Origin: Bacillota bacterium
GTDB lineage: Bacteria > Bacillota_A > Clostridia > Lachnospirales > Lachnospiraceae
Reading direction: 5' to 3'
DNA length: 64,000 nucleotides
Assembly: GCA_023443625.1 (NCBI GenBank)
Contig: JAEZTQ010000105.1
Span: 5,488 to 69,487 of the forward strand
Shown: one piece after another, positions 48,806-57,813 of the stretch
Layout of the letters: each line of letters begins with the position of its first letter
Position numbering within the stretch: the first letter of the stretch is position 1
The notes under the pieces: generated by a model
The model's input: only the letters and a program-made list of their open reading frames with translations
What the model was told of the DNA's origin: nothing
The model's database searches: none
Program-made: the position numbers and the translations under genes

Positions 48806-49576
48806 TTATTCAAATAGATAACCAGTCATAGAAAGAGAACCTAAAACACATTCATCATTAAAAACCTTGATTTCTTCCTTCTTATCTGCCGCTCCTAAGA
48901 CATACAAAAGAGGAGCATAGTGATCAAGGATGGTAAAGGCTAGGGAGGATGACGGCCCAGCATTCTGATAATTTATTACATTATCATCCTTTCGCTCAAG
49001 AATATTCTTCTTAATATAGGCGTCAAATTCTTCCGCCCAGGAATAACCGCCCTCTTCTATATCCCAATTAACCCTGCCCAGGTTATGAACAACGTTACCA
49101 CTGCCAAATATCATAACCCCTTGGTCTCTGAGCTCCCTAAGTTTGCGCCCAATTTCATAATGTTGGGCAAGGGTAGCATTGCGATCCACACTAAGCTGAA
49201 ATACTGGAATATCAGCCTCGGGATACATGCGGTGAAGTACTGACCATGTACCATGGTCATAGCCCCAGGAGTTATCTATCGTAACCTCCTCACCAATCTT
49301 ATCTTTTGTTAGATGTGCAAAATAGGGTGAACCTTTTGCAGGATATACAATTTTATATAGTTCCTCAGGAAAACCATACATATCATATATGGTCTTAGGC
49401 TCAGACGCATCCATTACGTATTTGCCCGGTGTAAACCAATGGGCTGATACAGATAAGATGGCTTCGGGCCTCTGCATTGTTTTACCAAGCTCCTCCCACA
49501 CCCTGGTAAACTGATTATTTTCAATTGCATTCATTGGTGACCCATGTCCAACAAAGAGTGCTGGCATTCGACTCAT
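48806..49576 (-). CDS. Class III extradiol dioxygenase, DODA/YgiD type
   Basis: 256-residue LigB-superfamily protein like 4,5-DOPA dioxygenases (YgiD). Seen: MPALFVGHGSPMNAIENNQF with a metal His, ILSVSAHWFTPGKYVMDAS with the second His, WGYDHGTWSVLHRMYPEADI and GSGNVVHNLGRVNW, the usual non-heme iron/zinc ligands. Natural substrate in bacteria is mostly unknown. GAGAGGATG is upstream of the ATG. Together with FprA and the CotA-like oxidase it makes a small group of oxygen-linked genes. Confidence 0.88.
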   Translation of the reverse strand: MSRMPALFVGHGSPMNAIENNQFTRVWEELGKTMQRPEAILSVSAHWFTPGKYVMDASEPKTIYDMYGFPEELYKIVYPAKGSPYFAHLTKDKIGEEVTIDNSWGYDHGTWSVLHRMYPEADIPVFQLSVDRNATLAQHYEIGRKLRELRDQGVMIFGSGNVVHNLGRVNWDIEEGGYSWAEEFDAYIKKNILERKDDNVINYQNAGPSSSLAFTILDHYAPLLYVLGAADKKEEIKVFNDECVLGSLSMTGYLFE

Positions 49577-49635
49577 AAAATCATCCTCTCTATGGTTTTA
49601 GAAATCAGTTTCTTCCTATCTTACATATTCTATTC

Positions 49636-49689
49636 TAAAAATTAGCATCTTCCAATAAGAATATATTTATATTCATGAAAGATGCTAAT
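49636..49689 (-). terminator. Intrinsic terminator of fprA
   Basis: Perfect 11-bp stem ATTAGCATCTT (49641-49651) / AAGATGCTAAT (49679-49689), then TTTTTAG on the minus strand. Confidence 0.88.
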
Positions 49690-49726
49690 AATACGGTTAT
49701 AAATGTAACCAGTTACAATAATTCAA

Positions 49727-50935
49727 TTATTCTTCAAATACAGAAGCACTGATGGCATCCGCTAATGCATGTAATTCCTCCATCTGGGAATCCTTTAGGG
49801 AAGATTTTAAAACAAGAGGCTGAGCCAGCAGTTCCATATTTTTCATTTCGCAAATCATTTTTTGCATAATCGTATGAGAAGTTGGTGCCCAGGATCCATT
49901 ACCTATCAAGGCTACCTTCCTACTCTGGAGATTTAATACTCCCATATCCCGCAGAAGAGCTTCCATTTTCATATATAGTCCTCCGTTGTAGGTGGGAGAA
50001 CCTAAGACTAGATGGCTATATTTAAAGGCATCTGCAATAATATATGAGGGATCAGTTTTTGATACATCATATAGTCGTATATCCTGTACTCCATTGTTGG
50101 CCAGACGATTGGCCATGACAGTTACCGCATTCTCCGTATTGCCATACATGGAGGCATAAGCAATAAGAACACCCTTCTTCTCAGGTTGGTAACGACTCCA
50201 AAGGTCATGCTTATTCAGAATGTAATTAAGATTTTTACGCCAGATTGGACCATGCAGGGGGCAAATCATATTAATCTCTAGGGGAGATAGTTTCTTTAAT
50301 ACTGCCTGCACTTGTGCACCGTATCTTCCTACGATATTGGTATAATACCTTCTAGCTTCATCAAGAAAGTCTTGCTCGAAGTCCATCTCATCACTAAATA
50401 TATTGCCGGCTAACACACCAAAGGAGCCAAAGGCATCGGCACTAAATAGTATTTTTTCTTTCTCTTCATAGGTAAGCATAACCTCTGGCCAGTGGACCAT
50501 AGGAGCCATATAAAAATGCAGTCTACGAGTGCCAAGGTCAAGGACATCTCCCTCTCCTACCTCATAGATACGATCCTCAAATTGAAAATTATAGAATTGG
50601 CGAATCATCTGAAAGGTCTTCTTATTACCCACAAGCTTCATATGAGGGTAACGGCGGCAAAGCTCCTCAATATTAGCACAATGATCCGGTTCCATATGAT
50701 TAATAACAAGATAGTCAATAACTCTATCCCCCAGCACATGGTTGAGGTTCTCTAAAAACTGCTGTGTTATTGAGGTATCCACCGTATCTAGTAATGCTAC
50801 TTTCTCATCCATAATCATATAAGAATTATAGGCAACGCCTTTTGGTAGAGGAAACATATTTTCAAATAATTCCAGCCTCATGTCGTTTCCACCAACCCAG
50901 AATGTCTGTGAGGCTATTTCTCTGGTACAATGCAT
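49727..50935 (-). CDS. Flavodiiron protein FprA (oxygen/NO reductase)
   Basis: A-type flavoprotein of 402 residues that reduces O2 to water (or NO to N2O) as a detox route in anaerobes, taking electrons from rubredoxin. Residues 1-255 are the metallo-beta-lactamase-like diiron domain: YLVINHMEPDHCANIEEL (HxExDH), PEVMLTYEEKEKILFSADAF and ICPLHGPIWR; residues 265-400 are a flavodoxin domain: IAYASMYGNTENAV and LGSPTYNGGLY. The ligand set is complete. The start is the ATG of MHCTREIASQTF; MRLELFENMFPLPKGVAYNS begins the core. Cytoplasmic. Confidence 0.93.
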   Translation of the reverse strand: MHCTREIASQTFWVGGNDMRLELFENMFPLPKGVAYNSYMIMDEKVALLDTVDTSITQQFLENLNHVLGDRVIDYLVINHMEPDHCANIEELCRRYPHMKLVGNKKTFQMIRQFYNFQFEDRIYEVGEGDVLDLGTRRLHFYMAPMVHWPEVMLTYEEKEKILFSADAFGSFGVLAGNIFSDEMDFEQDFLDEARRYYTNIVGRYGAQVQAVLKKLSPLEINMICPLHGPIWRKNLNYILNKHDLWSRYQPEKKGVLIAYASMYGNTENAVTVMANRLANNGVQDIRLYDVSKTDPSYIIADAFKYSHLVLGSPTYNGGLYMKMEALLRDMGVLNLQSRKVALIGNGSWAPTSHTIMQKMICEMKNMELLAQPLVLKSSLKDSQMEELHALADAISASVFEE

Positions 50936-51097
50936 ATCTTCTCTTTCACTTCCTTTTAATTAATCTCAATTTTAATATCTAAACTAATAACTTAAAATAT
51001 TAGTAAAGTTTAATATCATTATAACAGTTGTACACAGTATATGCAAGGAAACGCTTATTCTTCCCTAATATAAAGGATCATTTATAACCATAATTCT

Positions 51098-51880
51098 TTA
51101 AAAGGATTTATGACTAAAATAATGCTCTCTATGCTTTCTAAGAAAACTCTGTAGGGATTTTTTATGATGACATAGCTTCTCCTGACAGTTGGTGCAAGAA
51201 AGCCCTGCATTCGTTGCCTCCATAAATCGCTCTGGATAAAGTCGATGGATAATCTCCCATTTTATGAGTAAAGCAAGGGCAAGAGCAAGTATACTCCAAG
51301 TATAAATACTTTTAACAAATATCAGTGGTGTAAACATCATTGCATAATCCCAGTTATAGATGCGACAGCTTGTACAACACTTATTCTTCATAATCCAGGT
51401 ATGAAAGGGACAGAAAAATAGTATACATATCATGTCGCAAACGGAATATGCCAAACTGATTAGAAGAAGTATTCCTTCATTAATAATTCCACCATAGTAT
51501 AACACGCCGATAGCGGCGTTTAGAATAATCCAAACTGCCGCTACAGCAAATGTTGTTTGAGATTGTTTCTTATTTACCATCTCTACCTTAGAATTCGAGG
51601 AAGGAATATAATTACGTAAAAATTGTTTTTGGCAACCCATACTTTCATATTTTGACGGAAAGAAACGAAGAATCATTTCTATAACGAAAATGAGCCAAAT
51701 AATAACTAAAATAATTGGTCTCTTCTCTATACCTCCAAAGAGGTATCCCGTTGCCCTAATCCTGTTTATGATGTATATGACCACCGCTGCGAGAAACAGG
51801 CCGAAACGAAAAGTCAGCTTGAAATAATGCAGTGTCGATATACGGGAAAGGGGCCATCTTTTGCGTTTCTTATCATTCAT
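51098..51880 (-). CDS. Membrane protein with CxxC-type cysteines
   Basis: 260-residue membrane protein of unknown function with about six hydrophobic segments (around residues 18-40, 54-74, 104-140, 145-175, 190-220). It carries cysteine groups facing the same side: NKCCTSCRIYNWDYAMMFTP and GLSCTNCQEKLCHHKK, which could bind an iron-sulfur cluster or zinc. A soft match to conserved clostridial proteins with the RIYNWDYAMMFTPLIF block, with no named function. Start: AAAGG and this ATG (MNDKKRKRWPLSR); 14 codons upstream rejected. Upstream of fprA on the same strand, so a redox link is possible. Confidence 0.75.
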   Translation of the reverse strand: MNDKKRKRWPLSRISTLHYFKLTFRFGLFLAAVVIYIINRIRATGYLFGGIEKRPIILVIIWLIFVIEMILRFFPSKYESMGCQKQFLRNYIPSSNSKVEMVNKKQSQTTFAVAAVWIILNAAIGVLYYGGIINEGILLLISLAYSVCDMICILFFCPFHTWIMKNKCCTSCRIYNWDYAMMFTPLIFVKSIYTWSILALALALLIKWEIIHRLYPERFMEATNAGLSCTNCQEKLCHHKKSLQSFLRKHREHYFSHKSF

Positions 51881-52149
51881 CTGAAAAACTATTCCTTTCT
51901 TTCTGACACACCCTACAAGCAAGGGTATCTTCCTGCCTTGCTTTTGTTGTCTACAACTAGAAGAACAAAGATTATTTATATCCTTGGATTTTCTGTTGAA
52001 TTAATCATAGCATATTATAACTAAAAACATAGGATAAAATCAACCCAAATATGTGATAAAGTTTATTAATGTAATAGTTTAGCCAAAGGGCAGGCTCCGT
52101 GCCAGTTTATCGAATAGAAAAATGAGCAAAAGTTAAGCCTTTATACTGC

Positions 52150-52185
52150 AAAGACACCCGTTTCAATTATAAAAGGGGTGTCTTT
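52150..52185 (-). terminator. Terminator of the bce-type operon
   Basis: AAAGACACCC (52150-52159) pairs perfectly with GGGTGTCTTT (52176-52185), 16-nt loop. Located 22 nt after the bceB-type stop. The T tract is weak. Confidence 0.7.
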
Positions 52186-52207
52186 ATAGTATAATATGGT
52201 ATTCCTT

Positions 52208-54256
52208 CTATGCTTCTTTTCCACCACTGACTATAGCGTAATATGCGTTAGATGTCATGCGGTATACCAGAGTATAAAAGAGTGCAAATATTAAGTAGCT
52301 GATTATAGTCACAAGGATCAGAAGGGTTAAGTTGGTTAAATTAAATATCAAAAGCAGCTTGCGTATCATGGGGAAGGCAAAGGCAAGATGGAGGCCAGCG
52401 GTGATAAGGGGCAGGAAAAATACGGTCAAAAGCTGGGAATTGATGCTCTTGCGGATATCCTTTTTGGTCATTCCAACCTTCTTCATAATTTCAAATCGAG
52501 ACTGATCTTCATAGCCTTCACTGATTTGCTTATAGTAAATAATCAGCACAGCTGCAAAGATGAATACAATGCTGAGCATGATGCCAAGGAAGAAAAGCCC
52601 TCCGTAAGTAGCATAAAAATCACCACGTTGTGAAGCCGCGCATTCCAAGCTGTAGGAATAGATACCACCCTCTCCTTCTAAAGACAGACTGCGGAAACTC
52701 CCTATCATCTGCTCATAGATTTCTACGTGTACTTCATCGGCTTCGTCCAAATCGAAGCCATAATACCAGCGAAGTCTAATCATGGGGTCATTATTATTAT
52801 CCACTAGATCCATGAGTGGTTCTATACTGGATTCTAAATCCGGAAGTATAATAACCATAGATGGTAAAATATCCATTGCAAAACTTCCACTTCCAACAAA
52901 GTCTTTCAGTAGTTTTTTAACCTGAAAGGTTTTTCCGCCTTTAATTGTGAAGGTATCATTGGTATATTTGGCCCTTACAGTGTAGATCATGATTTGATTA
53001 TCATCCAGCATCTCATTTGTACCCATTAAACGGTTATAATCTGCTAGGGGTACCATATAGACCTGATATACATCGCTATATGTGCTTAGCTCAAAGGTAT
53101 CCACTGCTGCCACATCGGTTTCAAGATAGCCATCCTGTAAAAGGCCGGTTACTTTGGCCGTACGATACTCTAGCACACTCTGACGGCTTACATTATTCTC
53201 ATCCACTACCTGATCTACTGCCTGGCGAAGGAAAGCGATATTATCATCTTTCATATTCTCCATAGAATTCAAATCAATATTTACCTCTATGTTTTTCGGA
53301 TAACGTGTACGTAGACTGTCTTCCGCTCCGATATAAAGACAAGTAGAGGAGGAAAGCATTACCAACACCATAGTACCAAGTATACATATAGATGCTAATC
53401 CTGCACCATTGCGCTTCATGCGGTAGACCATGGAGGAGACTGACACAAAATGATTGGATTTATAGTAATATTTTTTATTCTTTTGTAGAATGCGGCAAAA
53501 GGTCACGGAACCAGCGATAAATATAAGATAGGTAGCAAGGATAACGATAATAACGGCTACAAAGAACCAGATAAGTGCTTCCAGTGGGTCTTTTATGGAC
53601 AGGGCAATATAATAGGCAACTCCCAGCAAAAGAACCCCCAGTAAACCAAAAAACCAATTACCCTTTGGTGGCTTTTCGCCAGTGTTCTCGCTATGCAGCA
53701 AGGCTACCGGATTTGATGCGTGTATCTGCCTTAAGGTATTTAGTAAAATCAAAGCAAAGATAACCGCAAAGAGAGCAAATGCTTGGAAAATTGCTTTTCC
53801 TGAGATGGTTAGGGAATAGCTGATCTCTCCTTGCATAATATTCATCAATCCCAGTTCTGCAAATTTTGAGAGTGCAATCCCTGCCACGGAACCAATACTC
53901 ATGGATATGGCAAAAATAATCAGTGTTTCCCAACAAAGAATTCGGGCAATATTTTTCTTACCCATGCCAAGTATATTATATAAGCCGAATTCCTTTTTTC
54001 TTCTACGCACAAGAAAAGAGTTGGTATAGAAAAGAAAAATGAGGGCAAAGACACCGATTACAAAGCGTCCCAAAGAGAGAACTATTTTGATTGTACCGCC
54101 ACCGGACATATGGTTTAATAAGGGCAGTACAGCAAGAAATGCCATAATGTAAAACATCATAATCATGCCCATACAAGTTAGGATATAAGGTGTATATTGC
54201 CGCTTGTTTTTACGAATGCCCATCCAGGCCAGTTTAGGATAAAAACCTGTCTTCAT
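52208..54256 (-). CDS. BceB-type ABC permease
   Basis: 682-residue permease of the peptide-7 exporter (BceAB) type, giving resistance to and sensing of peptide antibiotics such as bacitracin. Ten membrane segments with the FtsX domain, and a large extracellular domain (residues about 310-520) between the seventh and eighth, which is the family hallmark. Seen: KLAWMGIRKNKRQYTPYILT, RRRKKEFGLYNILGMGKKNI and FEIMKKVGMTKKDIRKSINS. Start ATG overlaps the stop of the ATPase gene (TAATG), implying tight coupling. Confidence 0.93.
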   Translation of the reverse strand: MKTGFYPKLAWMGIRKNKRQYTPYILTCMGMIMMFYIMAFLAVLPLLNHMSGGGTIKIVLSLGRFVIGVFALIFLFYTNSFLVRRRKKEFGLYNILGMGKKNIARILCWETLIIFAISMSIGSVAGIALSKFAELGLMNIMQGEISYSLTISGKAIFQAFALFAVIFALILLNTLRQIHASNPVALLHSENTGEKPPKGNWFFGLLGVLLLGVAYYIALSIKDPLEALIWFFVAVIIVILATYLIFIAGSVTFCRILQKNKKYYYKSNHFVSVSSMVYRMKRNGAGLASICILGTMVLVMLSSSTCLYIGAEDSLRTRYPKNIEVNIDLNSMENMKDDNIAFLRQAVDQVVDENNVSRQSVLEYRTAKVTGLLQDGYLETDVAAVDTFELSTYSDVYQVYMVPLADYNRLMGTNEMLDDNQIMIYTVRAKYTNDTFTIKGGKTFQVKKLLKDFVGSGSFAMDILPSMVIILPDLESSIEPLMDLVDNNNDPMIRLRWYYGFDLDEADEVHVEIYEQMIGSFRSLSLEGEGGIYSYSLECAASQRGDFYATYGGLFFLGIMLSIVFIFAAVLIIYYKQISEGYEDQSRFEIMKKVGMTKKDIRKSINSQLLTVFFLPLITAGLHLAFAFPMIRKLLLIFNLTNLTLLILVTIISYLIFALFYTLVYRMTSNAYYAIVSGGKEA

Positions 54257-55020
54257 TACTGATCACCGCCTGTCGCCAACATTGTCAAGGTATCGGAGAT
54301 TTTTTGGTACAGCTGTTCATTGGTGCTGTTGCCTCGATAGATTTGATGAAATACCTCTCCGTCTTTGATAAATAGTACCCTCCCAGCATGGCTAGCTGCC
54401 TTAACCGAGTGAGTCACCATGAGGAGGGTCTGTCCACCACCTCTGTTGATCTGGGAAAAGAGCCGGAGCAGCTCATCCGTGGCCTTTGAGTCCAGTGCAC
54501 CCGTAGGTTCATCGGCCAAAATAAGGCGGGGATTGGTTATCAAGGCTCTTGCCACGGCGGCTCGCTGCTTCTGACCGCCAGATACCTCATAGGGATATTT
54601 TTTAAGTAGTTCTGTTATACCAAGCTGTGCAGCAATGGGTGTTAACCTTTCCTTCATCTCCAGATAAGTTTTCCCTGCCAATACCAGGGGCAGATAGATG
54701 TTATCCTCCAAAGAGAAGGTGTCAAGCAGGTTGAAGTCCTGAAATACAAAGCCCAGATTATCCCGTCTAAAAGCTGCAATATCTCCTTCCTTAATTTTGG
54801 ACAGGTCTTTACCGTCCAGCATTACTGTGCCGCCCGTGGCCTTATCTAGAGCAGCTAAGATATTTAAAAGGGTTGTCTTACCCGAACCAGATTCACCCAT
54901 GATTGCAATATACTCGCCCTGCTCTACACTAAAGGAAACATTACGGAGTGCCTCGACTTTATTTCCACCAAAGCGGGTCATATATACTTTTTTTACCCCA
55001 CTCACTTCTAATATACTCAT
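54256..55020 (-). CDS. BceA-type ABC ATPase
   Basis: 254-residue ATPase of the MacB/LolD-like class. Seen: Walker A GESGSGKTTLLNILAALDKA, Q-loop FVFQDFNLLDTFSLEDNI, signature VSGGQKQRAAVARALITNP, Walker B LILADEPTGALDSKATDELL and H-loop MVTHSVKAASHAGRVLFIKD. Powers the BceB-type permease. GGAGG upstream; GTG one codon earlier is an alternative start to this ATG. Follows the kinase gene after 112 nt. Confidence 0.94.
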   Translation of the reverse strand: MSILEVSGVKKVYMTRFGGNKVEALRNVSFSVEQGEYIAIMGESGSGKTTLLNILAALDKATGGTVMLDGKDLSKIKEGDIAAFRRDNLGFVFQDFNLLDTFSLEDNIYLPLVLAGKTYLEMKERLTPIAAQLGITELLKKYPYEVSGGQKQRAAVARALITNPRLILADEPTGALDSKATDELLRLFSQINRGGGQTLLMVTHSVKAASHAGRVLFIKDGEVFHQIYRGNSTNEQLYQKISDTLTMLATGGDQ

Positions 55021-55132
55021 CACAAAAAATCCTCCAATCAAATTTCTGCACTTATTGTAGCAAAAGAGGGATATGCAAAACCATCGAATTGGCTTACATT
55101 TCCCCCAGAATTTCTAACAATTTTGTAAGAAT

Positions 55133-56125
55133 TTATTCTATCTCTAATTTTCTTTGTGATAAGTCAATCTCTATGACTGTGCCCGTATCTAAAGACGATC
55201 TTGCCTTTATTGTATGTCCAAGATTATTGCAGATACGTCTGCATAGATACAAGCCAATACCACTGGCTTTTTTATCTTCCCGACCATTGTAGCCGGTATA
55301 GCCTTTTTCAAAAATACGTGGAAGATCCTCTGGTGCGATACCGATACCAGTATCACGGATGCACAAGATTTTCGGCTCCTCCATCCCAATGGTGATACTG
55401 CCCTGGGGTGTGTATTTAAGTGCATTCGATAGCAGCTGTTCGATTACAAAGGAGAGCCACTTCTCATCGGTGATTACCTTGGCATCCAAGGGCTCATATT
55501 CTAGCTTTAGTCTTCTGCCAATGAACTCTCCTGCGAATTTTTTTACCCCTTGTTTGATCAAGGAGTCCAAATCACATTCCTTAATTACATAATCTGTAGA
55601 ATCAGAGCCCAGTCTAAGGAACATCAGCACCATCTCCACATATTGCTCAATACGAAATAGATCTGCGGAAAGCTTTCGTGAAAGGGAAGAATCCTCATTC
55701 TGCAAACGCAGCCGCATGGAGGCAATAGGTGTCTTAATCTGATGGGCCCAAACCGTATAGTAATCCACCATGTCCGCAAATTTATGATTCATTCCATTGG
55801 TAAGTTCAGCCTGTTCTTGGCAAAGTAAACGGATAATCTCTTGATAATCCTTATCATCTATGGATACAGCTGCCGGAAAAACATGCTCCATCATAGGAGC
55901 AGAAAGCTTCAGAATTCCCTGCAACTTTTTATGTTTTGCATATGCTTTGCGCATATCCCACCCAGCAAAAAGTATTCCAAATAAAATGCAGAGCAATGCC
56001 GGGTATAATACAGCTTGTATAGGAAGACGGTATAAGCCAAAGGCACAGAAAAAAATCAAAGAAAAAAGAATAAAGACGGCGATTCCCACTCTACGCTCCT
56101 TAATATAGGAGATAAAAAACTGCAT
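55133..56125 (-). CDS. BceS-type intramembrane-sensing histidine kinase
   Basis: 330-residue sensor kinase with two membrane helices near the N-terminus (residues 14-55) and almost no extracellular loop, so it senses through the BceAB transporter. Seen: H-box VWAHQIKTPIASMRLRLQNE (H is phosphorylated), N-box FVIEQLLSNALKYTPQGSIT, G1 CIRDTGIGIAPEDLPRIFEK and G2 ASGIGLYLCRRICNNLGHTI. Start: AAAGGAGG lies 4-5 nt before this ATG; 27 upstream codons are rejected. 19 nt after the regulator gene. Confidence 0.93.
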   Translation of the reverse strand: MQFFISYIKERRVGIAVFILFSLIFFCAFGLYRLPIQAVLYPALLCILFGILFAGWDMRKAYAKHKKLQGILKLSAPMMEHVFPAAVSIDDKDYQEIIRLLCQEQAELTNGMNHKFADMVDYYTVWAHQIKTPIASMRLRLQNEDSSLSRKLSADLFRIEQYVEMVLMFLRLGSDSTDYVIKECDLDSLIKQGVKKFAGEFIGRRLKLEYEPLDAKVITDEKWLSFVIEQLLSNALKYTPQGSITIGMEEPKILCIRDTGIGIAPEDLPRIFEKGYTGYNGREDKKASGIGLYLCRRICNNLGHTIKARSSLDTGTVIEIDLSQRKLEIE

Positions 56126-56144
56126 ATGCCCTCCTTTTAGGCTG

Positions 56145-56816
56145 TTATCCAATGAGATATCCAACACCAAATTTTGTGGTGATAAACCCATCCAGACCTG
56201 CCCCATCCAGCTTCTTACGCAAGCGATTTACATTAACAGTAAGGGTATTCTCATCCACAAAACTGTCTGATTCCCATAAGAGCTCCATCAAACGTTCACG
56301 GGAGACAACTTTCCCCTTATTCTCCATAAGGGCATGGAGAATGCGATATTCATTCTTGGTTAAATCAATTTTATCACCCTGATAGGTTAAGGTGTCATCA
56401 CCAGTATTAAGCAAGGCACTTCGATGTTCTAGCACTGGTACTGACTGGGCAAAATCATAAGTACGGCGCAGCAAAGCCTGTATTTTTGCCATCAACACAG
56501 TTTGATCAAAGGGTTTGGCGATGAAATCATCTCCTCCCATGTTCATAGCCATGATCATATTCATATTATCAGAGGCAGAGGAAATGAATATAATTGGTAC
56601 CTTGGATACCTTCCGTATCTCACTACACCAATGGTAACCATTGAAAAAAGGCAGGGCTATATCCATCAAAATCAGATGAGGACTACTCTCGGCAAAGTCA
56701 GCTAAAACATTGCGAAAGTTATCAACACATCTGACCTCATAATCCCACATCTCTGCCTGGGCCTTGATTGCCTCGGCAATCCCTCTGTCATCTTCTACAA
56801 TTAAAATTCGATACAC
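56145..56816 (-). CDS. BceR-type response regulator
   Basis: 223-residue OmpR-family regulator. Receiver domain: ILIVEDDRGIAEAIKAQAEM, phosphorylated Asp in LILMDIALPFFNG, VPIIFISSASDNMNMIMAMN, GGDDFIAKPF; C-terminal winged helix with LTKNEYRILHALMENKGKVV and SDSFVDENTLTVNVNRLRKK. First gene of the four-gene module bceR-bceS-bceA-bceB. Own promoter 56907-56935 and an inverted repeat in its leader. Confidence 0.93.
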   Translation of the reverse strand: MYRILIVEDDRGIAEAIKAQAEMWDYEVRCVDNFRNVLADFAESSPHLILMDIALPFFNGYHWCSEIRKVSKVPIIFISSASDNMNMIMAMNMGGDDFIAKPFDQTVLMAKIQALLRRTYDFAQSVPVLEHRSALLNTGDDTLTYQGDKIDLTKNEYRILHALMENKGKVVSRERLMELLWESDSFVDENTLTVNVNRLRKKLDGAGLDGFITTKFGVGYLIG

Positions 56817-56841
56817 TTATTTCACCTTCTAAGGAATTAAT

Positions 56842-56871
56842 ATGTCATTTATCATGTGTTGTAAATGACAT
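56842..56871. promoter_or_regulatory. Inverted repeat in the bceR-type leader
   Basis: Perfect 10-bp arms ATGTCATTTA (56842-56851) and TAAATGACAT (56862-56871) with a 10-bp spacer, 26-55 bp before the start codon and downstream of the promoter. Candidate autoregulatory operator for the response regulator, or an RNA hairpin. Confidence 0.65.
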
Positions 56872-56906
56872 TTCAAATCAATACATAGTACAGCCAATTT
56901 TTAATT

Positions 56907-56935
56907 AGTATAGCATGAATTTTATTTTCTTACAA
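56907..56935 (-). promoter_or_regulatory. Promoter of the bce-type module
   Basis: TTGTAA (56930-56935), 17-bp spacer, TATACT (56907-56912). Confidence 0.7.
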
Positions 56936-57049
56936 TTAAGATCCGCCGAAGGTATAAAAGTTTCCCAACGATGATATAATTTCGATTTTATTACTTTTCA
57001 CTTAATTATTTCCTCCGCGGTATAGGTTTTGAGTGTTATATAACTTTTT

Positions 57050-57077
57050 ATAAATATAATGGGAAGAAAATTGGAAT
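57050..57077 (-). repeat. Cassette-boundary element, site 1
   Basis: Minus-strand core CTTCCCATTATATTTATAA, joined directly to the stop codon of the P-loop gene via ATTCCAATTTT. Compare 58716, 59825, 61146, 63847. Confidence 0.6.
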
Positions 57078-57617
57078 TTATATAAATCTTTTTACTATTT
57101 CTAAATTGTATTTCAAACTATCATTTCCATCTAATGTAATGTTTTTACATCGGAGCAAATTCTCCCATTCGTCATGTTTTGCTTTACTTCTCATACCTAT
57201 ATCTCCGTTGTCATAAGCAGTAGCATATTCTAAAAATTCTATATGGTCTTGATACATATCTCCACCAAAATCTATTCTCGAACCAAAATGTTCTCTTTCT
57301 CTTCTTTTTAATCGCTCTATTCGTATATTAGTATCCGTTTTTAACCGAATAACAAGTGTAAATAAAGGTATAAGTTCATCTCCCCAATCAACAAGTGAAC
57401 CAGATATAACTACCTTATCCGCTTTTTCAAAATCGCTTTTTATCATTGCTAATCTTTCAGCAATATTTCTTTTTTTAGTATAAGGTGGATTTGTTGGTTG
57501 CCAATAATAATCATCTGTATCCATATAAAAATATCCTAACATATCTCTTATATATTTTCCTAATGTCGATGTTCCAGAACCAGATGCTCCATATATATGT
57601 ATAATTTCGTATGCCAT
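57078..57617 (-). CDS. P-loop nucleoside/adenylate kinase-like protein
   Basis: 179-residue small P-loop kinase-like ATPase. Seen: Walker A IYGASGSGTSTLGKYIRDML at residues 8-27, an acidic YMDTDDYYW (substrate-side Asp residues), VVISGSLVDWG as Walker-B-like strand, LVIRLKTDTNIRIERLKRRE and a lid. Looks like the topology-modulation/AAA_17 group of small kinases; substrate unknown. GGAG precedes the ATG. First unit of the cassette array: its 3' end carries boundary site 1 and its 5' end faces the recombinase remnant. Confidence 0.75.
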   Translation of the reverse strand: MAYEIIHIYGASGSGTSTLGKYIRDMLGYFYMDTDDYYWQPTNPPYTKKRNIAERLAMIKSDFEKADKVVISGSLVDWGDELIPLFTLVIRLKTDTNIRIERLKRREREHFGSRIDFGGDMYQDHIEFLEYATAYDNGDIGMRSKAKHDEWENLLRCKNITLDGNDSLKYNLEIVKRFI

Positions 57618-57666
57618 ATCATTTTCTCCGAATTCAAATTATTCAATTACTCTCTTTATTTGCTTC

Positions 57667-57720
57667 ATAAACATAGCACTAAACTGCTAGTGCAATGGTT
57701 CGAATGCCGTTAGTTTAGTG
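57667..57720. other. attI-like site candidate beside the recombinase gene
   Basis: Starts ATAAACATAG, the same 10 bases as the end of boundary site 4, then CACTAAAC (57677-57684) and its complement GTTTAGTG (57713-57720) enclose shorter inverted pairs (CACTA/TAGTG, 57677-57692). Lies between the divergent P-loop gene and the recombinase remnant, where an integron primary site would be. Inference only. Confidence 0.4.
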
Positions 57721-57768
57721 TATCTCAATTGGTCTTGTTTTCCATTTTATCACTTTGAAAAGTATAAA

Positions 57769-57801
57769 CCTTTAAAATAGAGTCTCAAACTATTTTAAAG
57801 G
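57769..57801 (+). promoter_or_regulatory. Hairpin covering the recombinase ribosome site
   Basis: Perfect 12-bp arms CCTTTAAAATAG (57769-57780) and CTATTTTAAAGG (57790-57801) with a 9-nt loop. The right arm contains AAAGG of the AAAGGAGG that precedes the ATG at 57814, so folding would block translation. Confidence 0.75.
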
Positions 57802-57813
57802 AGGTCATTCATA

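Noticed and set aside
57690..57715. GGTTCGAAT resembling a tRNA T-arm, possible tRNA attachment site
   Set aside because: The bases on either side do not form the 5-bp T stem and no acceptor or anticodon parts are present.
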